64,000 nt of DNA from Kosakonia sp. SMBL-WEM22 (GCF_014490785.1 NZ_CP051488.1:2418001-2482000); one strand, 5' to 3'. Positions 9,501-17,529 are shown, counted from the first letter of the stretch. Made by a program: numbers and translations. Notes: generated from the letters alone by a model not told the origin.

Positions 9501-10725
9501 TCCTCGCTACCTCAGTGGATAACGGCTGGTTCAGAAAAGGGGGAAGATGCTCTTCAGGGGTAAAGAGGTCCGGCTGACCGGGGGTATTAAGCCGGGCGAA
9601 GTACCCCGGCCCGTCGCTGATATCGCCCCATAGCAGCACACCGCGCAGCTGGTTATCGCTCATCACCAGGCGGCGGTAATCGCCGGTAAACGGATCGGCT
9701 GCGGTGTAAACCGCATCGCCTTCGCGCGCGCCAGCGTAGTAGAGATTAAGGCCGCTCACCTTCAGGCGCAGCGGCACCTCTTCAAGCGCGAACGGCGCGG
9801 CTGCTTCACCGAGAAGCCTGGCGGCAAGGGTTTCTGCCTGCCGCCAGCACGGCGCCACCAGCCCGAAGGTGATCTCCCCGAACTGGCAGCACTCGCCAAT
9901 CGCTGAAATCGCCGCATCGGCAGTACGCAAGTGACCATCCACCAGAATGCCGCGATCGCACGCCAGCCCGGCAGCCTGCGCGAGGGCGATATTCGGCCGT
10001 ACACCGGCACAGACCACCACGCCCTGCGCCGGGATCTGCTGCCCATCCTGCAACGCCACCGCACAAACCCGACCCTGCGCATCGGCGCAGCAGGCGCGGG
10101 TTTCAGCCGCCAGCAGCGTGTCGATGCCGCGCGCATGCAGGCTCGCTTGCAGCAGCCCCGCCGCATGCGCATCCAGGTGTTGATCCATCAGGTGCGGGCC
10201 GCGATGCACAATCACGCTGTGAATGCCGCGCTGCGCCAGCGCCGCCGCCGCTTCAATACCCAGCACTCCGCCACCCAGCACGACCGCCGTTTCTCCGGCG
10301 CAGAGGTGGTTCAGCATCGCCTCAACGTCTGCCTGCTGGCGAAAGGCGTAGACGCCGGGCAGATCGATGCCGGGAAGCAGCGGCATAAAGGGGCGCGAAC
10401 CGGTGGCGAGAATCAGCTGGTCGTAAGCGAGTGACTCCCCGCCGAGACACACGGTGCGGGATGCACGATCGATCGCCGTCACCGGCTGACCCGCAAGCCG
10501 CGTCACGCTGTGACGGGCATACCAGGCCTCGTCATGCATCACAATCTCATCAAAGGTTTTCTCGCCTGCCAGCAGCGGCGTGAGCAGAATACGGTTATAG
10601 GCCGGTCTCGCCTCCTCATCGATCAGCACAATGTGAAAGCGGTCAGGCGCGCGTTCGCAGAGCAGTGCCACCAGCCGCGCACCCGCCATGCCGTTGCCAA
10701 TCACTATCAGACGCGGTTTCTCCAT
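6568..10725 (-). CDS. nasB: Fused NasC-NasB: nitrate reductase electron-transfer subunit plus nitrite reductase
   Basis: A single open frame of 1385 residues. Residues 1-411 are a FAD/NAD(P)-binding oxidoreductase (GNGMAGARLV at the N-terminus) equivalent to NasC, which passes electrons to NasA. From MSKPVLIVVGHGMVG (residue 412, ATG at 9492) the protein is an assimilatory NADH-nitrite reductase. It has a second FAD/NAD module, two BFD-like segments (CSCHNVSK, CGGC, CEIC), siroheme and [4Fe-4S] motifs CVGSSWCRYG and SGCTRECAEA, and a C-terminal NirD-like Rieske fold without cluster ligands. In the Klebsiella oxytoca nas operon NasC and NasB are known as two proteins. The internal ATG has a full GAGGAG site 7 bases upstream, so NasB could also be made separately. 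A TGATG sequence one frame over marks where a separate nasC would stop. Confidence 0.9.
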   Translation of the reverse strand: MEKPRLIVIGNGMAGARLVALLCERAPDRFHIVLIDEEARPAYNRILLTPLLAGEKTFDEIVMHDEAWYARHSVTRLAGQPVTAIDRASRTVCLGGESLAYDQLILATGSRPFMPLLPGIDLPGVYAFRQQADVEAMLNHLCAGETAVVLGGGVLGIEAAAALAQRGIHSVIVHRGPHLMDQHLDAHAAGLLQASLHARGIDTLLAAETRACCADAQGRVCAVALQDGQQIPAQGVVVCAGVRPNIALAQAAGLACDRGILVDGHLRTADAAISAIGECCQFGEITFGLVAPCWRQAETLAARLLGEAAAPFALEEVPLRLKVSGLNLYYAGAREGDAVYTAADPFTGDYRRLVMSDNQLRGVLLWGDISDGPGYFARLNTPGQPDLFTPEEHLPPFLNQPLSTEVARSDVMSKPVLIVVGHGMVGHHFLQQLVERELHLRYQVIVFAEEPVPAYDRVHLSAWFSGRSAASLSMVEEGFFEATGIELRLKQGIAQIDLQRRFVVDKQGRQTAWDRLVLATGSSPFVPPIPGNDAPGCLVYRTLDDLVAIKACADEGKSGVVVGGGLLGLEAANALQNLGLQTHVVEFAPRLMGVQLDEGGAAMLRRKIEALGVQVHTSKETREIIAGETSRYRMNFADGTFLETDLVLFSAGIRPRDNLARDCGLAIGPRGGIVIDDQCRTSDPDVFAIGECALWHGQIFGLVAPGYQMARTLAETLADGEAAFTGADMSTKLKLLGVEVASIGDAHGRTPGSESYSWVDGPAEIYKKIVVSADGKKLLGAVLIGDSDSYSALLQMMLNDMPLPARPETLILPASSGEAAPTLGVAALPDSAQICSCHNVSKADICGAVNSGCSDMAAIKSCTKAATGCGGCAALTKQVMEFALEEMGVEVKKDLCEHFPYSRQQIYHLVRVGNIRTFDELLAKHGRGQGCEICKPLIGSVLASCWNEYLLKPQHLPLQDTNDRFFANIQKDGTYSVVPRIPAGEITPDGLIAIGQIARRYNLYTKITGGQRVDLFGARLEQLPEIWQQLVEAGFETGHAYGKSLRTVKSCVGSSWCRYGVQDSTALALQLEHRYKGLRSPHKIKMAVSGCTRECAEAQSKDVGVIATEKGWNLYVCGNGGMKPRHADLLAQDLSTEALIRTVDRFLMFYIRTADRLQRTSTWMDNLDGGMAYLREVVLEDSLNIAAELESEMKTVIDAYQCEWQTTLADPDRLALFRPFVNSDQPDEGVVMVPERQQIRPATAQERAELPSSTRKPLPQGWVDLCALSEIPHHAGMAARLGHQQIALFHLPGHPQQVFALSNHEPGSEANVLARGLLGDVNGEPVVISPLYKQRFRLRDGRSLDDEQTALNVWPVKVEGGRVWVLAQPQSVATGREQRIATVSL

Positions 10726-10736
10726 CGGCGTATTCC

Positions 10737-11534
10737 TCAGGCCACGGCTTTATGTTTTTCATGCAGGAAGTGCAGCACCTGCTGGCGGTAGTGATGAAAC
10801 TGCGCATCGTTAGCCAGCGCCAGGCGTGAGCGCGGACGCGGCAGCGTCACCTCCAGCACCTCGCCCACTTTCGCCGCCGGGCCGTTGGTCATCATCATTA
10901 CCCGGTCAGAGAGCAGCACCGCTTCGTCGACGTCATGGGTGATCAGCACAATGATGGTGTTGAGCTGACTCTGAATCTCCATCACCGCATCCTGCAAATG
11001 GGCGCGCGTCAGGGCATCGAGTGCGCCGAAGGGCTCATCCATCAGCAGCACTTTCGGCTTCATCGCCAGCGCACGGGCAATACCGACGCGTTGCTTCATG
11101 CCGCCGGAGATCTCGCCGGGGCGCTTATGCATCGCATGCCCCATATGCACCAGTTCCAAGTTGTGGGCGATCCATGCCTGCATCTCGCTTTTACTCATCT
11201 CGCCCTTAAACACCTGGTTTACCGCCAGCGCGACATTCTCCGCCGCCGTCAGCCACGGCAGCAGGGAGTGGTTTTGAAACACCACTCCGCGCTCGGGGCC
11301 GGGGCCGACGATCTCCTGGTTATCGCATAGCAAGACTCCCTGCGTCGGGCGGCTCAGCCCGGCAATCAGGTTTAAGAGCGTTGACTTCCCGCAGCCGGAG
11401 TGACCAATCAGGCTCACCGTCTCCCCTTGGGCGATGGTAAAGCTGACATCATCAAGGGCGACAAACGGCCCGCTGGCGGTGGCAAAGGTCTGGGTCACGT
11501 TTTCGACCCGGATAATGGCGTGCGTCTTTTTCAT
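10737..11534 (-). CDS. nasD: Nitrate/nitrite ABC importer ATPase NasD
   Basis: 265 residues of an ABC ATPase of the NrtD/SsuB type. Walker A GHSGCGKST is at about 43-51, the Q-loop at VVFQNHSLLPW, the signature SGGMKQRVGIARAL at about 145-158, Walker B VLLMDEPFGALD and the H-switch LITHDVDEA. It powers import of nitrate through NasE with NasF as periplasmic receptor. Its start codon immediately follows the nasE stop, and the nasC-nasB gene follows after 11 bp, so the set is one transcript. PubMed-type naming follows the Klebsiella nas operon; in cyanobacteria the equivalent is nrtD. Confidence 0.93.
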   Translation of the reverse strand: MKKTHAIIRVENVTQTFATASGPFVALDDVSFTIAQGETVSLIGHSGCGKSTLLNLIAGLSRPTQGVLLCDNQEIVGPGPERGVVFQNHSLLPWLTAAENVALAVNQVFKGEMSKSEMQAWIAHNLELVHMGHAMHKRPGEISGGMKQRVGIARALAMKPKVLLMDEPFGALDALTRAHLQDAVMEIQSQLNTIIVLITHDVDEAVLLSDRVMMMTNGPAAKVGEVLEVTLPRPRSRLALANDAQFHHYRQQVLHFLHEKHKAVA

Positions 11535-12455
11535 TTATGACTCCCGGCGAGTGTCGTAGCTAAAACGGCGGGCAATGGCCATCAGCCCCTGCTCCAGCGC
11601 CATCCCCACCACGCCAATCAGCAGAATGGCGATGATGATGTTTTGCACATTGAGGTTGTTCCACTCATTCCAGATCCAGAAGCCGATACCGACGCCGCCG
11701 GTCAGCATCTCGGCGGCGACAATCACCAGCCAGGCGATACCGATCGACAAGCGCACGCCAGTAAGGATGTGCGGCAGCACGGCGGGAAAGAGGATTTTGC
11801 GCATCACGGTGAACTCACTGAGCTTCAAAACGCGCGCGACGTTGAGGTAATCCTGCGGAATACGCATCACCCCTTCGGCGGTGTTGAGGATCATTGGCCA
11901 GATGGAGCAGATAAAAATCGTCCATGTCGAGGCCGGTTCGGCGCGCTGAAACAGCAGCAGGCCAATCGGCAGCCACGCCAGCGGGCTGACCGGGCGCAGC
12001 AGCGCGATAAGCGGGCCAAACATGCGGGCGATAAAGCGAAAGCGACCAATCAGAAAGCCGACGGGAATGCCGACCAGCGCCGCCAGACCAAAGCCGAGCG
12101 CCACGCGCTCAAGGGAGGCGAGCACGTTCCAGCCGATGCCCATATCATTTGGCCCGTCGATATAAAACGGCTCGGCGAAGATCGTTTTTGCCGCGTCCCA
12201 GGTTTGCAGCGGCGTCGGAAAGCCTTTGCTGTTAAGCGCCGCCACCTGCCAGAGGGCGATCAGCACCACTGCGCCGAGCAGGCCGGGGATCGCGGCGGTC
12301 ATAAAGCGTTGCAGCATACTGCGCAGGCGATTTACCGGCGCGCGTTTTGCCACTAAAGGTGCAACCTGTGGCGCGGCGCTTTTCAGCGGCACAATCTCCG
12401 CGCGCTGCGGCGTTGGCTCCAGCGGGATCACTTTCGGTTGGGTGTTTGCAGACAT
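11535..12455 (-). CDS. nasE: Nitrate/nitrite ABC importer permease NasE
   Basis: About 306 residues from the ATG at 12455. A GTG at 12467 abuts the nasF stop, but its GTGAGG forms a ribosome binding site 6 bases before the ATG, favouring the latter. A 50-residue cytoplasmic lead precedes the first helix (IPGLLGAVVLIALWQVA). The BPD_transp_1 core has about six membrane segments and the EAA-type loop around EGVMRIPQDYLNVARVLK. The family (NrtB, SsuC, TauC) forms homodimers that carry oxyanions or sulfonates across the inner membrane. It sits between receptor nasF and ATPase nasD. Confidence 0.93.
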   Translation of the reverse strand: MSANTQPKVIPLEPTPQRAEIVPLKSAAPQVAPLVAKRAPVNRLRSMLQRFMTAAIPGLLGAVVLIALWQVAALNSKGFPTPLQTWDAAKTIFAEPFYIDGPNDMGIGWNVLASLERVALGFGLAALVGIPVGFLIGRFRFIARMFGPLIALLRPVSPLAWLPIGLLLFQRAEPASTWTIFICSIWPMILNTAEGVMRIPQDYLNVARVLKLSEFTVMRKILFPAVLPHILTGVRLSIGIAWLVIVAAEMLTGGVGIGFWIWNEWNNLNVQNIIIAILLIGVVGMALEQGLMAIARRFSYDTRRES

Positions 12456-12467
12456 TCTCGGCCTCAC

Positions 12468-13730
12468 TTAGCGGTGGATGGCAAAACTGTTGGCGTAGGC
12501 CGCAGGATCGCTGCCGTCCCACACTTTTCCGTCAATCAGGGTGCTGCTGCGCATTTGGCTGGTGGGCACGCTGATGCCGCCCACCGCTGTCGCGGCCTGT
12601 TTGTAGAGTTCGCTGCGGTTGATCTGGCGGGCAACCGCGAGGTAGTCGGGATCGCTTTTCAGCAGGCCCCAGCGTTTTTGTTGGGTCAGAAACCAGATGC
12701 CGTCAGAGAGCCAGGGGTAGCTCACCGCGCCATCGTTAAAGAAACGCATCGCTCGGGCGTCCTGCCACGTTTTGCCCAGGCCGTCCTCATAGTGGCCGAG
12801 CATCCTGCCTTCGATAGTCTCGACGGCGGTGTTGATATAGGCGCGGGCGGCGATGGTTTTTGCCGTTTCGCGGCGGTTATCATCGGAGGCGTCGATCCAG
12901 CGCGAGGCCTCCAGTACCGCGGCGGTCAGGGCGCGCGCCGCATTGCCATTTGTCGAAACCCACGCCGAGGTGGTGCCGAGCACTTTTTCCGGGTGATCGG
13001 GCCAGATCTGCTGGCTGGTGGCGGCGGTAAAGCCGATGCCGTCGAGAATGGCGCGCTGGTTCCACGGCTCGCCGACGCAGTAGCCGCTCATATTGCCAAT
13101 CTTCATGTTCACCACCATCTGCGGCGGCGGCACTACCACATTGCGCACATCGGCAAAGGGATCGATGCCAGCATTCGCCAGCCAGTAGTAGAGCCACATG
13201 GCGTGGGTGCCGCTCGGGAAGGTCTGCGCGAAGGTGTAAGTCCCCTGCGGGCTGGCGGCAATCACCTTTTTCAGCGACGCGCCATCGGTAACGCCCGCCT
13301 CTTTCAACTGATTTGATAGGGTGATCGCCTGGCCGTTGTTATTAAGCGTCATCAGCACCGCCATCTCGCGCTGCGGACCCGAGACGCCAAGCTGTAAGCC
13401 GTAGACCATGCCGTAAAGCACATGCGCCGCATCAAGCTCGCCGGAGAGCAGCTTGTCGCGCACCGAGGCCCAGCTCGACTCTTTACTCGGGATAATGGTG
13501 ATGCCGTACTTCGCATCAAACTTCTTCACCGCCGCCATCACCACCGGGGCGCAGTCGGTAAGCGGGATAAACCCGACGCGCAGCGTTTTCTTCTCCGGCG
13601 CGTCTGAACCCGCCGCCCATACGCTATTCATCAGGCCCGGGATCAGCAGGCTGCCGCCCAGCGCCGCGCTGCCTGCCAGAAAGCGGCGGCGCGAAAATTT
13701 ACCCATGGTGTTGTCATCATCTTGCGTCAT
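12468..13730 (-). CDS. nasF: Periplasmic nitrate/nitrite receptor NasF
   Basis: 420 residues. The N-terminus carries a twin-arginine signal, SRRRFLAGSAALGGSLLIPG with cleavage probably near SVWAAGS, so it is exported folded by Tat. The mature part is NrtA-like: LRVGFIPLTDCAPVVMAAVK, SSWASVRDKLLSGELDAAHV and GYCVGEPWN. NrtA-type proteins bind nitrate or nitrite in the periplasm and deliver it to the permease. It is the first gene of the nas operon, behind a leader with an intrinsic terminator, a sigma-54 promoter and an NtrC site, so synthesis should need both nitrogen limitation and nitrate or nitrite. Confidence 0.94.
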   Translation of the reverse strand: MTQDDDNTMGKFSRRRFLAGSAALGGSLLIPGLMNSVWAAGSDAPEKKTLRVGFIPLTDCAPVVMAAVKKFDAKYGITIIPSKESSWASVRDKLLSGELDAAHVLYGMVYGLQLGVSGPQREMAVLMTLNNNGQAITLSNQLKEAGVTDGASLKKVIAASPQGTYTFAQTFPSGTHAMWLYYWLANAGIDPFADVRNVVVPPPQMVVNMKIGNMSGYCVGEPWNQRAILDGIGFTAATSQQIWPDHPEKVLGTTSAWVSTNGNAARALTAAVLEASRWIDASDDNRRETAKTIAARAYINTAVETIEGRMLGHYEDGLGKTWQDARAMRFFNDGAVSYPWLSDGIWFLTQQKRWGLLKSDPDYLAVARQINRSELYKQAATAVGGISVPTSQMRSSTLIDGKVWDGSDPAAYANSFAIHR

Positions 13731-13758
13731 TGCGGCATCCTGTCAGTTGAAAAGGGGC

Positions 13759-13808
13759 AAAAAAAAAGCGTCCGGTTAGCGCTCAGTCTCCTGAACGCTA
13801 ACGGACGC
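13759..13808 (-). terminator. Attenuator terminator in the nasF leader (NasR-controlled)
   Basis: Read on the minus strand, a long stem (13808-13791 with 13786-13768; GCGTCCGTTAGCG against CGCTAACCGGACGC, one bulge) ends in nine T residues and lies only 28 bases before nasF. This is the position and form of the factor-independent terminator in the Klebsiella nasF leader, which NasR overrides when nitrate or nitrite is present. Confidence 0.88.
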
Positions 13809-13826
13809 CTTTATCCGGGAAGTGAT

Positions 13827-13846
13827 GCTGACCGCCATTAGCCAGC
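13827..13846 (-). promoter_or_regulatory. Probable ANTAR-type recognition hairpin in nasF leader RNA
   Basis: GCTGGC (13846-13841) pairs with GTCAGC (13832-13827), closed by a U-G pair around the six-base loop AATGGC. ANTAR regulators such as NasR bind hairpins whose hexaloop has A at position 1 and G at position 4, as here. I could not assign the second hairpin of the usual tandem pair with confidence. Confidence 0.55.
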
Positions 13847-13865
13847 ACCTTCGTATATGAGATAA

Positions 13866-13880
13866 GCAGAATGTGTGCCA
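13866..13880 (-). promoter_or_regulatory. Sigma-54 promoter of the nas operon
   Basis: On the minus strand TGGCACACATTCTGC reads GG-N10-GC, the invariant -24/-12 spacing of sigma-54 promoters. Transcription should start near 13854, giving a leader of about 124 nt before nasF, close to what is known for Klebsiella nasF. Confidence 0.88.
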
Positions 13881-13953
13881 GATTGCTGATGCCTGTAAAA
13901 ACAGGGGATTAGCGATTTGGCTCACAAAATTTGCACCGCAACGGGCGGTGAAA

Positions 13954-13970
13954 TGCACACCAGCGGTGCA
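13954..13970. promoter_or_regulatory. NtrC enhancer site upstream of nasF
   Basis: TGCACACCAGCGGTGCA is a perfect TGCAC-N7-GTGCA dyad, the NtrC consensus. Its centre is about 108 bp upstream of the predicted sigma-54 start, a normal enhancer distance. A weaker half-site TGCACCGCAACG lies at 13932-13943. Together with the promoter it links the operon to general nitrogen control. Confidence 0.85.
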
Positions 13971-13985
13971 GCTACTCCTTTAGAG

Positions 13986-15203
13986 TTAGGTGGATTTTTT
14001 GCCCATGACGGCGGCGACGGAGAGCATTGCGTCGGCGATCTCCGCCAGCTTCTTGTTCTGCTGCATTGCCATCTCGCGCAGGGTTTTGTGCGCCTGCGGT
14101 TCGCTCATCGCATGGTGCTGCATCAGCAGGCTTTTCGCCCGCTCCACCAGCTTGCGCTCGGCAAGCGTCGCGCGCAGCCCGGCGAGTTCGGCATCCAGCG
14201 CCTGCAACTGGCGGGACTGCTGCTCAACCAGCTCCAGCACCGTGCGGCTCAGTTGCGGTGGGATCAGTGCCGTAAAGGGATCGTCGGCCTGCGGCAACTG
14301 GGCGATCTCCTGGCGCTGCTGCTCGGCGTCGCGCTGCGCGGCAGCAATCCGCTGGCGGCAGCACTGCATCACCCCTTTTTCCAGCGCATCTTCAATGCGT
14401 TTCATGGCATCAATACGTGTGGTGGTGATTTCAAACCAGCGCAGCGCGGCCTCCGTTGGCTCGCCCGGCGGCAGCGTGCGGCTACAGGCGAGGCGGCGAA
14501 AGCGCTCCAGCTCGCGGCTCTCCTCCTGCTGCTGTTGCTGCCATAGCGCAAGGCTTGCGGCATCAGCAAACTCGCAGAAGGTGTGGAAGCAGCGCTCCTG
14601 GGCATCAATCAACTCCACCAGTTGCTGGCTTGCCTGCTCATCAACCGATCCGACGGTAAAGCCTGCCGCCACCAGCGCCCGCTCCTGCCCGGCCAGCTCT
14701 TTACCCTGCATAAAGCTGAAGAGCGCCAGCAGCGCGCGCGAGACGCTGGGATCGCCGGAGGTGTCGGCGGTTTCCACGATCAGCGCCAGATGGCAGCGGA
14801 TCACCTCGTTGTAACGCTGCATTGCTTCAGGCTGGGCAATGGCGAGCTGCTGCACCTGTTCGCGCAACGGTGGCAGCGTGCTCAGGCTGTGCAGCACGCT
14901 GGCAATGCGGCTAAAAAGTCGTGCGGCGTTACCCCGCGCCAGCTCCTCCTGATCGAGCGCAGCCAGCTGCTGCTGCACCGCCTGCACGGCGCGCTCCACC
15001 TGCGCTGTCCGCTCGCGCAGCCGTCCGCCCCAGGTCTTCCCCTGCGAGCAGAGAAAAATATTGGCCGTGCCGCGCTCGCGTTGCAGCAGATGAATAAGCT
15101 GGCTCACCGCGCCGACCAGCTTGCCCATCTGCAGCAGCTGCTGCAGGCCGGTGATTTCGCTGCGCCGCGAGGCGAGCACAAAATCGAGCGCTGAAAGCGT
15201 CAT
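13986..15203 (-). CDS. nasR: Nitrate/nitrite-responsive antiterminator NasR
   Basis: About 405 residues from the ATG at 15203, which follows AAAAGGG at the right distance; an in-frame upstream start would add 32 poorly conserved residues. The first 300 residues form an all-helical NIT nitrate-sensing domain (LIHLLQRERGTANIFL is a typical first-helix segment). The C-terminal ANTAR domain (ERKLVERAKSLLMQHHAMSE, then AHKTLREMAMQQNKKLAEIA) binds leader RNA. With nitrate or nitrite bound it stops terminator formation in the nasF leader. It lies directly upstream of and codirectional with nasF, separated by the sigma-54 control region. No strong terminator follows it. Confidence 0.94.
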   Translation of the reverse strand: MTLSALDFVLASRRSEITGLQQLLQMGKLVGAVSQLIHLLQRERGTANIFLCSQGKTWGGRLRERTAQVERAVQAVQQQLAALDQEELARGNAARLFSRIASVLHSLSTLPPLREQVQQLAIAQPEAMQRYNEVIRCHLALIVETADTSGDPSVSRALLALFSFMQGKELAGQERALVAAGFTVGSVDEQASQQLVELIDAQERCFHTFCEFADAASLALWQQQQQEESRELERFRRLACSRTLPPGEPTEAALRWFEITTTRIDAMKRIEDALEKGVMQCCRQRIAAAQRDAEQQRQEIAQLPQADDPFTALIPPQLSRTVLELVEQQSRQLQALDAELAGLRATLAERKLVERAKSLLMQHHAMSEPQAHKTLREMAMQQNKKLAEIADAMLSVAAVMGKKST

Positions 15204-15321
15204 CGCACACCCTTTTCCAGAAAACCGTAGCCTTACTGAAGCAAGAAGTGTGCCGCCGCGATTGACATCATGCTCGGGCGGGTGAGAATGCCACTTCACA
15301 CCGCAGGGAGAGGTTTAGGTT

Positions 15322-15780
15322 ATGGTGAAGAAAATGGCGGCTCCGCTCTTACTTATCGGCGTGGTCTGGCTGGCCTGGCTTTTTCTGCGTACGCCGCAGG
15401 CGATCCGGGCCGATGAGCGCGCGCTCTACGTGAAGAACCTGCCGTTAAGTGACAGAGGCAAAGTGAACTGGTGGCGCGAGAACCGCGCGGCGCTGCAAAA
15501 GCAGTTTCCCCTGCTGGTGCGCTCCGGTAACACCGTGGTCATGATCATGAACTTTGATCGCTACGATCGCCTGCCGACAGGCACCCGCGACGGCAGTATT
15601 GAGGACTACAACTGCTTTAGCGACATCAGCGCGCCGGAAAAGTGCATCTATAAAGAGATGGTGATGTTGATTTTCATATATCCCGGCAAGAAAACCGTTT
15701 ATAGCTTTGGTGAAACAAGTTACGAGGAGAGGCCGGACGGCACCCTGACACGTCTTCACGAGACCTTTAGCGTACGCTAG
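15322..15780 (+). CDS. DUF943 family membrane-anchored protein
   Basis: 152 residues. A single N-terminal membrane segment (APLLLIGVVWLAWLFL) is followed by a polar domain with the DUF943-like pattern VKNLPLSDRGKVNWWRENRA and a Phe-Asp-Arg-Tyr strand later. DUF943 proteins are common in enterobacteria, often in multi-copy islands, and have no known function; here there is one copy. The domain should face the periplasm. It is divergent from nasR (118 bp apart) and may be a single-gene unit. Two cysteines (CFSD and KCIY) could pair in the periplasm. Confidence 0.7.
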   Translation: MVKKMAAPLLLIGVVWLAWLFLRTPQAIRADERALYVKNLPLSDRGKVNWWRENRAALQKQFPLLVRSGNTVVMIMNFDRYDRLPTGTRDGSIEDYNCFSDISAPEKCIYKEMVMLIFIYPGKKTVYSFGETSYEERPDGTLTRLHETFSVR

Positions 15781-15870
15781 ATATATTCACTCATCGAATT
15801 GTTTGACTTACCCGGTAATCCGACCAGAATGTATTTGCCCCGTATCTCGCTGAAAACACAGAAACCTATG

Positions 15871-17196
15871 ACCACACACCCGCGTTGTGTTACCCGGACA
15901 GGCCGCTTAAAAAAGATGGCCGTGCTGATGGCTGCTTTGCTGCTGGCCAGTTGCGCGTCGAAACCGCCGAAATCCCTTGTGACGCCGAACCCGCCGGTGA
16001 GCAAACAGCCGCTGCCCGATGGCGGGATGAGCCAGCCGCAAACCATGCGCGGAATCTGGCTGGCGACGGTTTCCCGCCTCGACTGGCCGCCGATCAACTC
16101 GGTGACTCTCAGCCCGGCGCTGCGCGTCGAGCAGCAGAAAGCGGCGCTGATCGCAAAGCTTGATAAGCTGCAACGCCTCGGCATCAATACGGTCTTCTTC
16201 CAGGTGAAGCCGGACGCTACCGCGCTGTGGCCATCAAAAATTTTGCCGTGGTCAGATACCCTCACTGGGGTGATTGGTCAGGATCCGGGGTACGATCCGC
16301 TGCAATTTATTCTGGATGAGGCGCACCAGCGCGGCATGAAGGTGCACGCCTGGTTTAACCCTTACCGCGTCTCGACCAATACCAAACCCTCCACGGTCGC
16401 GGAGCTTAACCGCACCCTTATCCTGCGCCCGGCATCGATTTTTGTCCTGCACCGGGAGTGGATCCGCACGGCGGGCGACCGTTATGTGCTCGACCCCGGT
16501 ATTCCGGAGGTGCGCGACTGGATCACCAGCATTGTCGCCGAGGTGGTAGCGCGCTACCCGGTGGATGGCGTGCAGTTTGATGACTACTTCTACAGCGAAA
16601 CGGCGAGTTCAGCGCTGAACGACAGCCAGACATTCCGCCAGTATGGGCAAGGTTTTGCCGCCAAAGCGGACTGGCGGCGGCACAACACCCAGCTGTTGAT
16701 TGAGCAGGTGTCGCGCACCATCAAGCAGCTGAATCCTAACGTACAGTTTGGCGTCAGCCCGGCGGGCGTCTGGCGTAACCGTTCGTTTGATCCGGCAGGT
16801 TCAGAGACGCGCGGTGCGGCAGCTTATGATGAATCCTTTGCCGATACCCGCCGCTGGGTGCAGCAGGGGCTGCTCGACTATATCGCGCCGCAGATCTACT
16901 GGCCTTTTACCCGCGATGCCGCGCGCTACGATGTGCTGGCGAAGTGGTGGGCGCAGGTAGTGAAACCGACACATACCAGGCTCTATATTGGCGTGGCGCT
17001 CTATAAAGTGGGCGAGCCGTCCAGAATGGAGCCGGAGTGGACGCGCGACGGCGGCGTGCCGGAGCTGAGAAAGCAGATTGAGATGAATGAAACCCTGCCG
17101 GGCATTGCCGGGACGATCCTGTTCCGCGAAGGTTACCTGACGCAGCCGCAGACCCGCCAGGCGGTGGATTATCTCCAGGGGCGCTGGGGGCGCTAA
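15871..17196 (+). CDS. digH: DigH (YddW) divisome-localised glycoside hydrolase, lipoprotein
   Basis: About 441 residues from the ATG at 15871, chosen because it gives the length of E. coli YddW/DigH; ATGs at 15829 and 15916 are alternatives. The lipobox LLLASC places the lipidated Cys at about 29, so the protein is outer-membrane anchored in the periplasm. The body is the GHL10 (DUF187) TIM barrel: MRGIWLATVSRLDWPPINSV, HAWFNPYRVS, DGVQFDDYFY and IAPQIYWPFTR. DigH hydrolyses denuded peptidoglycan strands at the septum. The stop codon abuts the stop of the convergent gene at 17197 with no terminator between. Confidence 0.9.
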   Translation, partial: TTHPRCVTRTGRLKKMAVLMAALLLASCASKPPKSLVTPNPPVSKQPLPDGGMSQPQTMRGIWLATVSRLDWPPINSVTLSPALRVEQQKAALIAKLDKLQRLGINTVFFQVKPDATALWPSKILPWSDTLTGVIGQDPGYDPLQFILDEAHQRGMKVHAWFNPYRVSTNTKPSTVAELNRTLILRPASIFVLHREWIRTAGDRYVLDPGIPEVRDWITSIVAEVVARYPVDGVQFDDYFYSETASSALNDSQTFRQYGQGFAAKADWRRHNTQLLIEQVSRTIKQLNPNVQFGVSPAGVWRNRSFDPAGSETRGAAAYDESFADTRRWVQQGLLDYIAPQIYWPFTRDAARYDVLAKWWAQVVKPTHTRLYIGVALYKVGEPSRMEPEWTRDGGVPELRKQIEMNETLPGIAGTILFREGYLTQPQTRQAVDYLQGRWGR

Positions 17197-17502
17197 TTAC
17201 CAGTGCCAGAACCACCAGTTATCGGTGATGACGCTGAAAAAGCGCCCTATCCGGTGCAACACTCTCTCCAGCCAGTCCGCAAAGGGCGAGCGGAGCACCG
17301 GCTCTTTCATTGCCACGCCGCGCGCGCTGAGTACTTCCCATGCCGCGTGGCGCACCGCGAAGACAAAATCCTCTTTCGCCAGCGTGACCAGCGCTTGCGT
17401 GCTGCGCGCGCTCTGCTCCCGTTGCAGGCGGGTAATCAGATCCAGCCGCTTGCGGTAGTCACTTTTGTCCTGCACGAGGCGAGTTAACTCCTCATCCGTC
17501 AC
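17197..17502 (-). CDS. Small hypothetical protein, HEAT-like helices, in sigma factor unit
   Basis: 101 residues, mostly helical and charged: MTDEELTRLVQDKSDYRKRL, then LVTLAKEDFVFAVRHAAWEV which resembles a single HEAT-type repeat, and a tryptophan-rich C-terminus (NWWFWHW). No membrane segment. It follows the ECF sigma gene by 27 bp on the same strand and is likely co-transcribed with it and the upstream membrane protein. I do not recognise a family. It could bind the sigma factor or membrane partner, but nothing in the sequence proves this. Confidence 0.7.
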   Translation of the reverse strand: MTDEELTRLVQDKSDYRKRLDLITRLQREQSARSTQALVTLAKEDFVFAVRHAAWEVLSARGVAMKEPVLRSPFADWLERVLHRIGRFFSVITDNWWFWHW

Positions 17503-17529
17503 GCCCTTCTCCTTAGTGATGTTTGTCTG

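Noticed and set aside
11643..12356. 237-residue plus-strand frame within nasE
   Set aside because: Shadow frame in reverse of a transporter gene; composition rich in Asp/Gln/His/Arg with no membrane or enzymatic motif.
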